Part shown: in pieces, positions 16,319 through 24,828 of the stretch
Layout of the letters: each line of letters begins with the position of its first letter
Position numbering within the stretch: the stretch's first letter is position 1
NCBI GenBank assembly: GCA_963820315.1
Contig: CAWFZK010000035.1
Span: 81,813-145,812, forward strand
Direction: 5' to 3'
Length of the DNA stretch: 64,000 nt
From: JACVRW01 sp963820315
GTDB lineage: Bacteria; Actinomycetota; Thermoleophilia; Solirubrobacterales; Thermoleophilaceae
The notes under the pieces: generated by a model
The model's input: only the letters and a program-made list of their open reading frames with translations
Databases searched by the model: none
Told to the model about the DNA's origin: nothing
Made by a program: the position numbers and the translations under genes

Positions 16319-17304
16319 TGGCGGCGCGCCGGGCAGTCGTCGTCGCGGCGCTCGTCGTCGCCCTGCTGGCGAGCATCGGCGCCTCGCTTGCTCTCGGCGC
16401 GATCCATATCCCGCTGAGCGAGGTGGTCGACGTGATGACGGGCGGCGGCCAGGAGGGTCCCGACAAGCAGATCCTGCTCCAGCTGCGCCTGCCGCGCACG
16501 GTCGACGCGATCCTGGTCGGCGCGGCGCTCGGGGTCGCGGGCGCGATGCTGCAGGGCGCGCTCGCGAACCCGCTCGCCTCGCCCGACGTGATCGGCGTGA
16601 CGGCCGGCGCCGGCTTCGGCGCGGTCCTGATCCTGCTGGCCTTCCCGGGCTCGATCGCATTGCTGCCGGTCGGGGCGCTCGTCTTCGGGCTGCTCGCCGC
16701 GATGCTCGTCTTCGTGGTCGCCTGGATCGGCCCGGACGGGGGCGGCGTCGGCCGCCTGATCCTGGCCGGCATCGCGATCGCCGCGCTCTTCGCCGCGGGC
16801 ACCACCGGGCTGATGACCGCCTACCCGGACCGGGTCCAGTCGGCCGTGTTCTTCCTAGCCGGTGGGCTCGTGTCGGACGGCTGGGAGGTGATGCGCGTGA
16901 TCTGGCCGTACTTCGCGGTCGGCTTCGCGATCGCGGTCTGCCTGATCCGGCCGCTCGACCGGCTCGCCCTCGGCGACGACGTCGCGGCCTCGCTCGGCAC
17001 GCGGCCGCGCTTGATCCGGCTCACCGCCGGAGCATCGGCGGCGCTCCTCGCCGCGGCCTCGGCGGCGATTGCCGGCCTGCTCGGCTTTCTCGGCCTGGTG
17101 GTGCCGCACGTCGTGCGGATGGCCGGCGGGACCGCGAGCCATGGGTTCGTGGTGCCCGTCTCGGCCATCGGCGGCGCGGCGCTGCTCGTGGCCGGCGACA
17201 CGCTCGCGCGCACGGCCAAGCCGCCGCTCGAGCTGCCCGTCGGGCCGTTCATGGTCGTCATCGGCGTGCCGATGTTCCTGTGGCTCCTGCGGAAGGCGGT
17301 CTGA
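16318..17304 (+). CDS. FecCD-family ABC transporter permease (heme/iron complex import)
   Basis: This 328-residue permease has about ten helices and FecCD/BtuC hallmarks: RLPRTVDAILVGAALGVAGA, then MLQGALANPLASPDVIGVTA, and near the end GFLGLVVPHVVRMAGG, the loop that contacts the ATPase. The GTG start overlaps the stop of the binding protein; its TGA overlaps the ATG of the ATPase (TGATG). It forms the membrane channel of the importer. Confidence 0.9.
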   Translation: MAARRAVVVAALVVALLASIGASLALGAIHIPLSEVVDVMTGGGQEGPDKQILLQLRLPRTVDAILVGAALGVAGAMLQGALANPLASPDVIGVTAGAGFGAVLILLAFPGSIALLPVGALVFGLLAAMLVFVVAWIGPDGGGVGRLILAGIAIAALFAAGTTGLMTAYPDRVQSAVFFLAGGLVSDGWEVMRVIWPYFAVGFAIAVCLIRPLDRLALGDDVAASLGTRPRLIRLTAGASAALLAAASAAIAGLLGFLGLVVPHVVRMAGGTASHGFVVPVSAIGGAALLVAGDTLARTAKPPLELPVGPFMVVIGVPMFLWLLRKAV

Positions 17305-18137
17305 TGGCCCGCCGCGTCCTCGACGAGTCCGCCCCGCCGCTCGAGGTGAGCAGCCTCGAGGTGGAGATCTCCGGCACCCCGATCCTGCACGGCGCGGATC
17401 TGCGCATCAACCGAGGCGAGCTGGTCGCCGTCGTCGGGCCGAACGGCGCCGGCAAGTCCACGCTCGCGCGCAGCGCCGCCGGGCTGCAGAAGCACGCCGC
17501 CGGCGAGGTGCGCTGGATGGGCCAGGACGTGCGCCGGCTGCGCGGCCGTGCGCTCGCGAAGATCCGCGCGTTCGTGCCGCAGCGCCCGCGCGTACCGGCG
17601 GGGGTGAGCGTGCGCGACGCGGTCCGCATCGGCCGCTCGGCGCACATCGGCCCTCTGCAGCGCCCGACGCATGCCGACCGGGACGCCGTGGAGCGCGCGA
17701 TGGCGCGCGCCGGGGTCACGCGCTTCGCAGAGCGCATGCTCACGACGCTCTCGGGCGGCGAGCTGCAGCGCGTCCAGATCGCCGTCGGGCTCGCCCAGGA
17801 CGCACCCGTGCTGATGGCGGACGAGCCAACCTCGCATCTGGACCTGGGCGCCACCGTCAGCGTTGCGCGGCTGCTGCGCAGGCTCGCGGACGACGGGCTC
17901 GCCGTCTTCCTGGTGGTCCACGACCTGGCGCTCGCCGCGGCGGTCGCCGACAAGGTCGTGGTCATGTCGCGCGGGCGCTCGGTCGCCGCCGGCCCCCCGG
18001 GCGAGGTGCTCGTGCGCGAACGGCTCGCCGAGGTGTGGGACGTGGACGCCGAGCTCGACACGGGCTCGCTTGGACAGACCGCGCTGCGCGTCGCGTGGCT
18101 CGGTGATGACAACGACGGAAGGGGAACTGCGAGATGA
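17304..18137 (+). CDS. ABC transporter ATP-binding protein (heme/iron complex import)
   Basis: The 277-residue ATPase carries Walker A GPNGAGKST, the Q-loop in FVPQRPRVPAG, signature LSGGELQRV, Walker B VLMADEPTSHLD and the switch histidine in LVVHDLALAA. The order and similarity fit the FecE/BtuD/HmuV group. ATG 17304 overlaps the permease stop; upstream ATG 17280 lies inside the permease gene and is less likely. The stop overlaps the HtaA gene start by 4 nt. Confidence 0.9.
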   Translation: MARRVLDESAPPLEVSSLEVEISGTPILHGADLRINRGELVAVVGPNGAGKSTLARSAAGLQKHAAGEVRWMGQDVRRLRGRALAKIRAFVPQRPRVPAGVSVRDAVRIGRSAHIGPLQRPTHADRDAVERAMARAGVTRFAERMLTTLSGGELQRVQIAVGLAQDAPVLMADEPTSHLDLGATVSVARLLRRLADDGLAVFLVVHDLALAAAVADKVVVMSRGRSVAAGPPGEVLVRERLAEVWDVDAELDTGSLGQTALRVAWLGDDNDGRGTAR

Positions 18138-19340
18138 AGCGCCTGCTCAGCGTCCTCGCGCTCGCGGCCGCGGTGTGCGCGCTCACGCCGGGCGCGGCGG
18201 CGGCCGCCGGGACGTCCACGATCGACCTGGGCGGAAAGGCCGTCAAGAGCCTGCGCTCGCAGGGCGTCGAGATCGCCGGCTACGGCGGCGCGTCGGCGCG
18301 GCGCAAGCGCGTCGTCCTCCGGATCCGCAGCGGGCTCGTGTCGTCGAGCGCGCTGCTCAACCAGCGGGGCGGGCTCGTCCTGCGGCGGCGCGTCGGCGGC
18401 CGGAAGCGCAAGGTGGAGCTCGGCCGCCTGCAGGTGCGCCTCGGCGGGGCGAGCGAGATCGTCGGTCAGGTCGGCTCACGCCGATTCGCGATCTTCGGGC
18501 TGAGGGCGGTGTCGCGGACGCTCAGCCTCGACAGCCGGACGGGAGCGGCGACCGTGCGCGGCGCCTCCGTCTCGCTGACCCGTGCGGCCGGCCGCCTGAT
18601 CAAGAAGCGACTGCGGCTGCGGCGGCTGCCGCGCGGAGGCGTTCGGCAAGCTCACGGTCGATGCAGTCGTCACCGGCAGCGATGCGCCGGGAGGCGGCGG
18701 GCCGGGCGGCGGGGGGCCCGGGAGCGGTGGCCCGCCCGTGTCACAGCCGATCGGCGACGAGCCGCCGGTGCTGGCGCGGCCGGCGAGCGCGGTGGACGTG
18801 ACCGGCGCCCAGATCACCTGGCACGTGAGACCGTCGCTGATCCGGTACCTCCCGGTGAACGCGCCGTTCGCCGGCGCCTGGGGCGATCCACCCACGAGCG
18901 CACCGCAATGCGGGGAGAACAACGAGCCGGAGGTCGAGGACGTCTACTCCTTTCACTTCCCGTTCGCCCACGGCTGGTACGACCCGCCTACGAAGACCGC
19001 CGCGACCTACTTCAGCGGCGGGGTGAACTTCAGGTTCCCCGCCCACGGCATCGACCTGGACACGAAGGAGCCGGAGATCGAGATCAACGGCGCGAGCTCG
19101 CGCGCCATCGCCCGGTTCGACGGCCGCGGCGACACGAACCCGGGCAACAAGCGAGGGGTGATGGTCGACCTCGAGGTGGCCGCCGCTCCGCCCGTCGAGG
19201 GACCGGGCTCGGTCAGCTACGAGCGCATCCCGGCCACCATTCCGGTCGGCGGCGTGCAAACGGTGTTCGCCGGCTTCTATGTGCCAGGCGATACCTTCGG
19301 CTGCATCTCGGTTTCCTTCACCTATCCGGCGGGCCCGTGA
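18134..19340 (+). CDS. HtaA-domain secreted heme-binding protein, one frameshift
   Basis: A signal peptide (residues 1 to about 24) leads into an HtaA-like beta domain (NQRGGLVLRRRVGGRKRKVE; VGSRRFAIFGLRAVSRTLSL). After a Gly/Pro-rich linker a second, clearer HtaA domain follows: ITWHVRPSLIRYLPVNAPFA, then YSFHFPFAHGWYDPPT and GGVNFRFPAHGIDLD. HtaA domains bind heme at the cell surface and pass it to HmuTUV in corynebacteria. One extra base near 18640 breaks the frame; removing it restores PRGAFGKLTVDAVVTGSDAP. The corrected length is about 401 residues. It overlaps the ATPase gene by 4 nt, completing an hmuTUV-htaA order. Confidence 0.8.
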
Positions 19341-19341
19341 C

Positions 19342-20533
19342 ATGAGGCGGTTCGCGCTCCTCGTGCTCGTGCTGCTGCTGGCGGCGCCGCCGGCAAGTGC
19401 GCTGGCGGACGACCAGCTCACGATCGAGCCCGACGGGCGCGAGCCGCAGACCCTCAGCATCTCGCAGCTGGGCGAGCCGGACGTGGTCGCGCGCCTGTAC
19501 ACGCTCCCGGGGGCCACCGCGGCCGCGCCGATCACCGGGTACTCGCTGGACCGGGTGCTGGACGCCGCGAACGTCGACCCCTACCAGTTCGGTGCGCTCT
19601 CGATACAGGCGACCTCCGGCACGGTGGTGGTGACCCGCGACGAGGCGACTGGCACGACCACCTTCCCGGAGGGTCCGCCGGTCTTCTACGTCGAGAACGG
19701 CGATGCGCGCTTCCTGCGCCCGGCGCGCGCGACCGGCGAGGCGGCGGAGCTCGCCGCGGGCGGCCCGATGACCGCCCGGATCGCGGCCATCGGTGAGCTC
19801 AGCGTCAGCGCGAAGGCCTCGCCCCGCAAGGCCAAGGTTGGGCAGCTGGTGCGCTTCACCTCGACGGTGACGGGGGCGGAGGAGGGCGAGAGCGTCGAGG
19901 TCTCGTGGTTCTTCGACGACGGCCGCTCTGGAAGCCGGCAGCGAGGTCACGCACCGCTTCCGCAGACCCGGGACTTACCGGGTCACCGTCGGCGCGACGA
20001 GGAGCGAGGACGACCCCGGAGCCAGCGCGGTCGTGACCGTGCAGGTAGGCAAAGCGCCCGCCGGTCCGGACCGCCCAGGCGGCGGCACGAACCCCGACGA
20101 GAACGCTCCCGACAGCGGCGCCGGGACGGGCTCGACCGGCGGCGGCGGTGTCGCGCCGGTGACCCCCGTGACCCCCGTGACTCCCACGGCGCCCTCGACG
20201 CCTCCGAGCACCTACGAGCCGCTCGACCAGCCCCCGCAGCCGCCGGATTCAGGCAGTTCCGACAACCCTGTCGAGGACGACGGGCAGGCCTCAGACGGGC
20301 TCGAGCAGGTGGACGGCATCGAGCTCGCGGATCTCAACGCGCTCTCGAGCGACGCCGGCCGCGACGCGCTCGAGGCGGCGCGCCGCGGCCGTGACCAGGA
20401 CGACGAGGACGAGCCCGACGAGGGCGTCCCGGATGGCGTCTGGTGGTTCCTCGCCATCGGCGGCCTGCTTTCGCTCGGCGGTCTGCTCGAGCTGCGCAGG
20501 CGACCGGACGGCTTCTCCGCTACGGCCCGATGA
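19342..20533 (+). CDS. PKD-domain surface protein with C-terminal membrane anchor, one frameshift
   Basis: It starts one base after the HtaA-protein stop. A signal peptide (ALLVLVLLLAAPPASALA) precedes an unassigned beta domain (residues about 25-155; PITGYSLDRVLDAANVDPYQ). A PKD-type Ig-like domain follows (KVGQLVRFTSTVTGAEEGES; EVTHRFRRPGTYRVTVGATR), then a Gly/Pro/Thr linker containing PVTPVTPVTP. An acidic stretch and a C-terminal helix (VWWFLAIGGLLSLGGLLELR) ending in arginines complete it. One inserted base near 19927 must be removed. It is the last gene of the heme operon and may display or hold HtaA at the wall; no enzyme motif is seen. Confidence 0.7.
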
Positions 20534-21311
20534 ACGCCGCGGACAGGTGGATCTGGTTCTGACTCGCGTCCAGTAGCAGCGGGGTGCCGGAAGTCTGGGA
20601 GACGCTCATGAACACCTCGTCGCCGGCGCTGAACCGCTCGGTGGTGGAAATGGCCTGGCGCGTGGCGTCGAGCACCGGCGGGCCCCCGCCGAACGGCGGG
20701 ACCAGAGAGTCGTTGGCGGGAACGCTCGATGACGCGCGCAGGCCGCCGGGCTGCGGTCCGTGCAGGCTGAGGTTGCGCACGCCGGTGGCGTTGGCCTGCC
20801 AGCGCACGCCGCCGGTGATCACATAGGTCCCGGTGACCGGAATCGTCAGGACCGTGGGGTCCGTCGCCTGGTCGAACATGCCGCCGATGTCGTACTGCTC
20901 AGAGGTCGGGTCGGGGAAGGACACAACGGCGGAGCTGCCATCGCCGGGCACGGTCTGCGTGTCGCTCGCCTGGCGCACGCGCGCGGCCGGCAGCTGCGCG
21001 AGCTGACCCGGCCCAACCGGCGTGGCCACGCCTGCGGGGCCTTGCGGACCCGCGGGTCCCTCCGGGCCCTGCGGCCCGGCCGGTCCAGCCGGCCCGGTCT
21101 CACCCTCGGGCAGCTGACTGCGCTTGAAGTCCTTGGCGAGCAGCGAGCGGTCCTGGACCTCCTCGGAGCGCACCGCGCCCGGCTTGATCTGCTTTGCACC
21201 GACGCTGTTCTTCGCAAGCCCGACTGCGGCCACGGAGGTGCCGCCGAGGGCGATGAAGAGGGCCAGCAGGCCGATGTGATGACGGCGGAGATACTTTGTG
21301 AATGCGAGCAT
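20520..21311 (-). CDS. Collagen-like surface protein with two upstream iron boxes
   Basis: This 263-residue protein opens with a membrane/signal segment (HIGLLALFIALGGTSVAAVG), then a conserved NSVGAKQIKPGAVRSEEV stretch seen also in the protein at 36071-36724. It continues with 11 Gly-X-Y-like triplets (GETGPAGPAGPQGPEGPAGP) and a C-terminal beta-rich domain (QYDIGGMFDQATDPTVLTIP; VFMSVSQTSGTPLLLDASQN), reminiscent of C1q/TNF-like trimer heads. The start ATG 21311 lies 3 bp from the first of two iron boxes. It converges on the PKD gene with a 14-bp overlap. A trimeric, exported, iron-regulated surface protein is inferred; the function is unknown. Confidence 0.7.
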   Translation of the reverse strand: MLAFTKYLRRHHIGLLALFIALGGTSVAAVGLAKNSVGAKQIKPGAVRSEEVQDRSLLAKDFKRSQLPEGETGPAGPAGPQGPEGPAGPQGPAGVATPVGPGQLAQLPAARVRQASDTQTVPGDGSSAVVSFPDPTSEQYDIGGMFDQATDPTVLTIPVTGTYVITGGVRWQANATGVRNLSLHGPQPGGLRASSSVPANDSLVPPFGGGPPVLDATRQAISTTERFSAGDEVFMSVSQTSGTPLLLDASQNQIHLSAAFIGP

Positions 21312-21313
21312 AG

Positions 21314-21348
21314 TTAGGGCAACCTAACACAGAGTTAGGGTCGCCTAA
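21314..21348. promoter_or_regulatory. Second pair of DtxR/IdeR-like iron boxes
   Basis: TTAGG-GCAA-CCTAA (21314-21327) and TTAGG-GTCG-CCTAA (21335-21348) repeat the arrangement at 15401-15434, here 21 bp apart. The nearer box ends 3 bp upstream of the ATG of the collagen-like gene, a position that would block transcription. Confidence 0.7.
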
Positions 21349-21419
21349 TACCCCCATCGCGCAGCAGGACGCGACGGCCGCGCGGCTGCACTCGAGGGGA
21401 GCTGGTCAGTGAGGGAGGC

Positions 21420-22028
21420 TCAGCCCGCGGACGGCGGGCGCTCGCGCTGTGCGCGGGCGGGGCGCTCGGCGGTGTCGGGCCGCGCGGCGCGCGGGGCCGA
21501 GCGCGGTGAGGCCTGCCGAGCGGGTGCAGCGGCCGCGGCGGCAGCTGCGCGTCTTGGGCGCGCCCTGCGGGTCTCCGGCGCCTGACCGACCTCGGCCTCG
21601 CAGTACGGGCAGATCTTCCAGCGCGGGTCGAGCGGCTTGCCGCACACGGTGCACGGCTCCTTCAGGCGCCGCAGGCAGCTCGGGCAGCGCAGGAACGCCT
21701 TCTCGACCTCGAAGCCGCAGTACTGGCAGTGCAGGTGCTCGATGCTGTCGAGACGCGCCTGCGCAGCGGCGATCTCCAGGTTGCGCTCGCGCACGTCCGC
21801 GAGGTACTCGGGCGGGCGCACGATCAGGTAGACGATCGTGCCCACGAACGGAAACAGCGAGGCCGCGGTGGCGCAGCCCACCAGCAGCGGATCTGCGATG
21901 CGGCGGCGGGCGTCCGCGAAGGTCCAGTAGACCAACGCCAGCCAGACGACGACGAGGAACAGCAGCAGCAGGTTTACTGCCAGGTTCAGCCCGTCGTTCT
22001 CGATGCCGAAGACGGCGAGAGCGCCCAT
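21420..22028 (-). CDS. Membrane-anchored double zinc-ribbon protein
   Basis: This 202-residue protein has two N-terminal transmembrane helices (VNLLLLFLVVVWLALVYWTF; GCATAASLFPFVGTIVYLIV). A helical spacer leads to zinc ribbons with paired cysteines: CQYCGFEV, then CPSCLRRL, then CTVCGKPL, then CPYCEAEV. The C-terminal 50 residues are Ala/Arg/Pro-rich. Such double zinc-ribbon proteins are common in actinobacteria; they have no known activity and probably mediate protein contacts. The ATG at 22028 gives the natural hydrophobic start (MGALAVFGIENDGLN); an open frame upstream is not supported by a ribosome site. Confidence 0.7.
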   Translation of the reverse strand: MGALAVFGIENDGLNLAVNLLLLFLVVVWLALVYWTFADARRRIADPLLVGCATAASLFPFVGTIVYLIVRPPEYLADVRERNLEIAAAQARLDSIEHLHCQYCGFEVEKAFLRCPSCLRRLKEPCTVCGKPLDPRWKICPYCEAEVGQAPETRRARPRRAAAAAAAAPARQASPRSAPRAARPDTAERPARAQRERPPSAG

Positions 22029-22075
22029 TGAGTTGGCGAGTGTAGTGGGCGGGTCAGCCGTAACGGCGCTGCGCT

Positions 22076-22192
22076 CTAGAGGAACAGGCGCCCGAGCGCG
22101 TAGCCGATCCCGAAGAACACGAGGATGACCGTGGCGACCACCACGGCGACGAGCGCGATCATTGCGCCGAAACGAGGTCCGTCGCCGTCCAT
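22076..22192 (-). CDS. 38-residue single-helix membrane protein
   Basis: A short frame, ATG 22192 to TAG 22076, encodes MDGDGPRFGAMIALVAVVVA followed by TVILVFFGIGYALGRLFL: a polar start, one long transmembrane helix and an arginine near the end. AGGA lies about 14 nt upstream. It sits between the zinc-ribbon gene and the divergent hydrolase gene. No family is recognised; the clean helix and the gap it fills argue that it is real. Confidence 0.5.
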   Translation of the reverse strand: MDGDGPRFGAMIALVAVVVATVILVFFGIGYALGRLFL

Positions 22193-22222
22193 CGTCAGCA
22201 CATCCTAGGCATCGCCGGCGCA

Positions 22223-22245
22223 GTTCAGGGTCCGGTTCAGGGTCC
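22223..22245. repeat. Tandem 11-bp direct repeat
   Basis: GTTCAGGGTCC occurs twice with a one-base spacer (22223-22233 and 22235-22245) in the 87-bp gap between divergent genes. It could be a regulator site; nothing else supports that. Confidence 0.4.
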
Positions 22246-22279
22246 TCGCCCGATGTTCTGAGGGCATCAGAGCGCGAAG

Positions 22280-23587
22280 GTGGCATCCATGACCGCTACC
22301 ACGCTCTCACGCCCACCCCGTACGCGCATCCGCAGGCTGTCGCAGCGGATCCCGGGTGGCCAAACCCTGTTCATGGCCCTGACCGCCCTGATCGCGCTGC
22401 ACGTGATCGACGACTCGTTCCTGCAGCCCCAGCCCGGCACCACCGCGGCCGATCACCTGGTCAGCGGTCTCGTGCCGCTGGCCGCACTCGCGCTGGCCGC
22501 GGTCCTCTATCCGCGTGTGCGCGGCGGCCGGCAGGCGGGACTTGCACTGCTGGTCGGCTTCTCGGGGATCGTCGTGGGAATCGAGGGCGCCTACTACACG
22601 TCCAAGGTGGGACCGTCCGGGGATGACTTCACAGGGCTGCTGGCGCTGGCGGCGGGCGTGGCGTTGGTCGGCTTCGGCGTGCTGCACCTCTGGAGGACGC
22701 GCCGGCGCCACGGCGGGCTCGCACGGCGCTCGGCTCGACGCGTGGGCATCGCGGTCGCGAGCGTTCTGGGCACGCTCCTCGTCCTCGTGCCGCTCGGGTA
22801 CGCCTACGTGGCCACCCACGTGGCGCGCCCGCCCGTGGAGGACATCGACCTGGGCACGGCCCACGTCGAGGACGTGGAGCTGCACACCAGTGACGACCTC
22901 ACCCTGCAGGGCTCGTACGTGCCGTCGAAGAACGGCGCCGCCGTGATCGTGGCCTTCGGTCGCAAGGGCAGTCAGGACAAGGCCCGCATGCTCGCCCGCC
23001 ACGGCTACGGCGTCCTGATCTTCGACCGCCGCGGCGAGGGCGAGAGCGACGGCGATCCCAACCCCTACGGCTGGGACGGCGGCGAGAAGGACATCGTCGC
23101 GGCCGTCGACTTCCTCGAGGCGCGCCCGGACGTGGATCCCGAGCGGATCGGCGGGGTCGGCCTCTCGGTCGGCGGCGAGACGTTCCTGCAGGCCGCTGCC
23201 CGGCACGAGGAGATAAAGGCGGTCGTCTCCGAGGGCGCCACGGCGCGTTCCGGCAGCGAGCTCGCCAGCATCGAGGGCGGCCAGCCGGCTCCGACCTGGT
23301 TCAACCACGTGGTCACCGCGGGCACGGCGGTCTTCTCGAACGCGAGCCCGCCCGAGCACCTGATCGACCAGGTCGACGAGATCGCGCCGCGGGCGATGTT
23401 CCTGATCTCGGCGCCGAGCGCCGACCCGGACGAGGAGCGCTTCAACCGCGCCTACTACCGCGCCGCGGGCGGCCCGAAGCTGCTCTGGGAGGTCCGCGAC
23501 GCCGGCCACGTGGGCGCCCAGGAAGCGCATCCGCTCGAGTACGAGCGGCGCGTGACGCGCTTCCTCGACCGCGCGCTGCTCGACTAG
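22280..23587 (+). CDS. Membrane-anchored alpha/beta hydrolase
   Basis: This 435-residue protein has an N-terminal membrane part with about five helices (residues 29-180) followed by an alpha/beta hydrolase domain. The domain shows the oxyanion-side strand VIVAFGRKGSQ, FDRRGEGESDGDPNPYGWDG, the nucleophile elbow GLSVGGE and the late catalytic histidine in DAGHVGAQ. The substrate is unknown; peptidase S9/S15-like or esterase activity is possible. The start may be ATG 22280 or the nearby 22289. It overlaps the convergent folC gene by 4 nt at the stops. Confidence 0.75.
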   Translation: MASMTATTLSRPPRTRIRRLSQRIPGGQTLFMALTALIALHVIDDSFLQPQPGTTAADHLVSGLVPLAALALAAVLYPRVRGGRQAGLALLVGFSGIVVGIEGAYYTSKVGPSGDDFTGLLALAAGVALVGFGVLHLWRTRRRHGGLARRSARRVGIAVASVLGTLLVLVPLGYAYVATHVARPPVEDIDLGTAHVEDVELHTSDDLTLQGSYVPSKNGAAVIVAFGRKGSQDKARMLARHGYGVLIFDRRGEGESDGDPNPYGWDGGEKDIVAAVDFLEARPDVDPERIGGVGLSVGGETFLQAAARHEEIKAVVSEGATARSGSELASIEGGQPAPTWFNHVVTAGTAVFSNASPPEHLIDQVDEIAPRAMFLISAPSADPDEERFNRAYYRAAGGPKLLWEVRDAGHVGAQEAHPLEYERRVTRFLDRALLD

Positions 23588-24828
23588 AGCGTCGACGCCC
23601 GCGCGTCAGCGTGCTCGCGCACCAGGTCGGCGATCAGGTAGATCGACCCGGTCACGAGCACGCTGCCGTCCGGGCCGGCGATGTCGCGGGCGCGCGCGAG
23701 CGCGGCGCGCGGGTCGGCGACGGTCTCGGGCGGCGGGCCGCCGAGCTGTTCCTCGAGCGTTGTGAGCGTGGCCGGTGAGAGCGAGCGGGGGTTCTGCGAG
23801 CGCGTGAAGACGATTCGGTCCACGTGCGGAAGCAGCGCCTCGAGCATCCCCGCCGCGTCCTTGTCGTCGAGGACGCCGATCACAGCCACACGCGGGCGCC
23901 GCTCGCCGAGCACGGCGTCGAGCGACTCGGCCAGAGCGCGCGCACCCGACGGGTTGTGGGCGCCGTCGAGCACCGTCAGCGGGCGCTCGGAGACGACCTC
24001 CAGGCGGCCGTGGACGATCGTCTCGCTGGCCGCCGCCTCGACCGCAGCGCGCTCGAGTGGCCGCCCCAGGAATGCCTCCGCGGCCGCCGCGGCAAGCCCG
24101 AAGTTGGCGCGCTGGAATCCGCCCGCGGCTCGCAGGGGCAGGTCGGCGCCGGCCGCCTGCGGGCGGATCAGGCGGGCGTGCCGGTCCGCGGCCACCTGCT
24201 CAGCCACGGCCAGCGACTCGGGATCGAGAGCGCCGATCACGAGCGTGCCCAGATCGGGAACGACGGCGAGCTTCTCCCCGGCGATGTCGGCCAGCGTCGG
24301 GCCCAGCCAGCGCGTGTGCTCGAGGCTGATGCCGGTGAGCACCTGCACCTTCGACGGGATCACGTTGGTCGCGTCATAGCGGCCGCCCAGGCCCGCCTCG
24401 ATCACAGCAACCTCGACGCCGTGGCGCGCGAGCGAGTAGTAGGCCGCGGCGGTGAGCGCCTCGAACTGCGTGACGCGGTCGTCGGGCTCCTGGGTTCGGT
24501 CGACGAGCTCGGCGGCGTGCGCGGCGCGCTCGACCGCCGCGGCGAAGTCCGCCTCGGAGATCGGGACCTCCCCCACCTCGATGCGCTCCCGGAACGAGCG
24601 CAGGTGCGGCGAGGTGTAGCTGCCCGTGCGCAGGCCGTGGCGCTCGAGGATCGCGGCGATGAAGCGAACCGTCGACGACTTTCCGTTCGAGCCCACCACG
24701 TGGATCGACGCGAAGCGTCGCTGCGGCAGCCCGAGCACCGTCATGAGCCGGTGCATGCGATCGAGGCCGAAGCGCATGCCGAACAGCTCGAGGCCGAGGA
24801 GATACTCCTCGGCCTGCCGGGAGGTCAT
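23584..24828 (-). CDS. folC: Folylpolyglutamate synthase / dihydrofolate synthase
   Basis: This 414-residue Mur-ligase-type enzyme adds glutamate to dihydropteroate or folates. The ATP loop VVGSNGKSSTVRF, the FolC segment SYTSPHLRSFRERIEVGEVP, IEAGLGGRYDATNV and the C-terminal-domain motif VLDGAHNPSGARAL are all present. ATG 24828 overlaps the valS stop by 4 nt (ATGA), the common valS-folC pairing. Upstream in-frame codons lie inside valS and are excluded. Confidence 0.95.
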   Translation of the reverse strand: MTSRQAEEYLLGLELFGMRFGLDRMHRLMTVLGLPQRRFASIHVVGSNGKSSTVRFIAAILERHGLRTGSYTSPHLRSFRERIEVGEVPISEADFAAAVERAAHAAELVDRTQEPDDRVTQFEALTAAAYYSLARHGVEVAVIEAGLGGRYDATNVIPSKVQVLTGISLEHTRWLGPTLADIAGEKLAVVPDLGTLVIGALDPESLAVAEQVAADRHARLIRPQAAGADLPLRAAGGFQRANFGLAAAAAEAFLGRPLERAAVEAAASETIVHGRLEVVSERPLTVLDGAHNPSGARALAESLDAVLGERRPRVAVIGVLDDKDAAGMLEALLPHVDRIVFTRSQNPRSLSPATLTTLEEQLGGPPPETVADPRAALARARDIAGPDGSVLVTGSIYLIADLVREHADARASTL

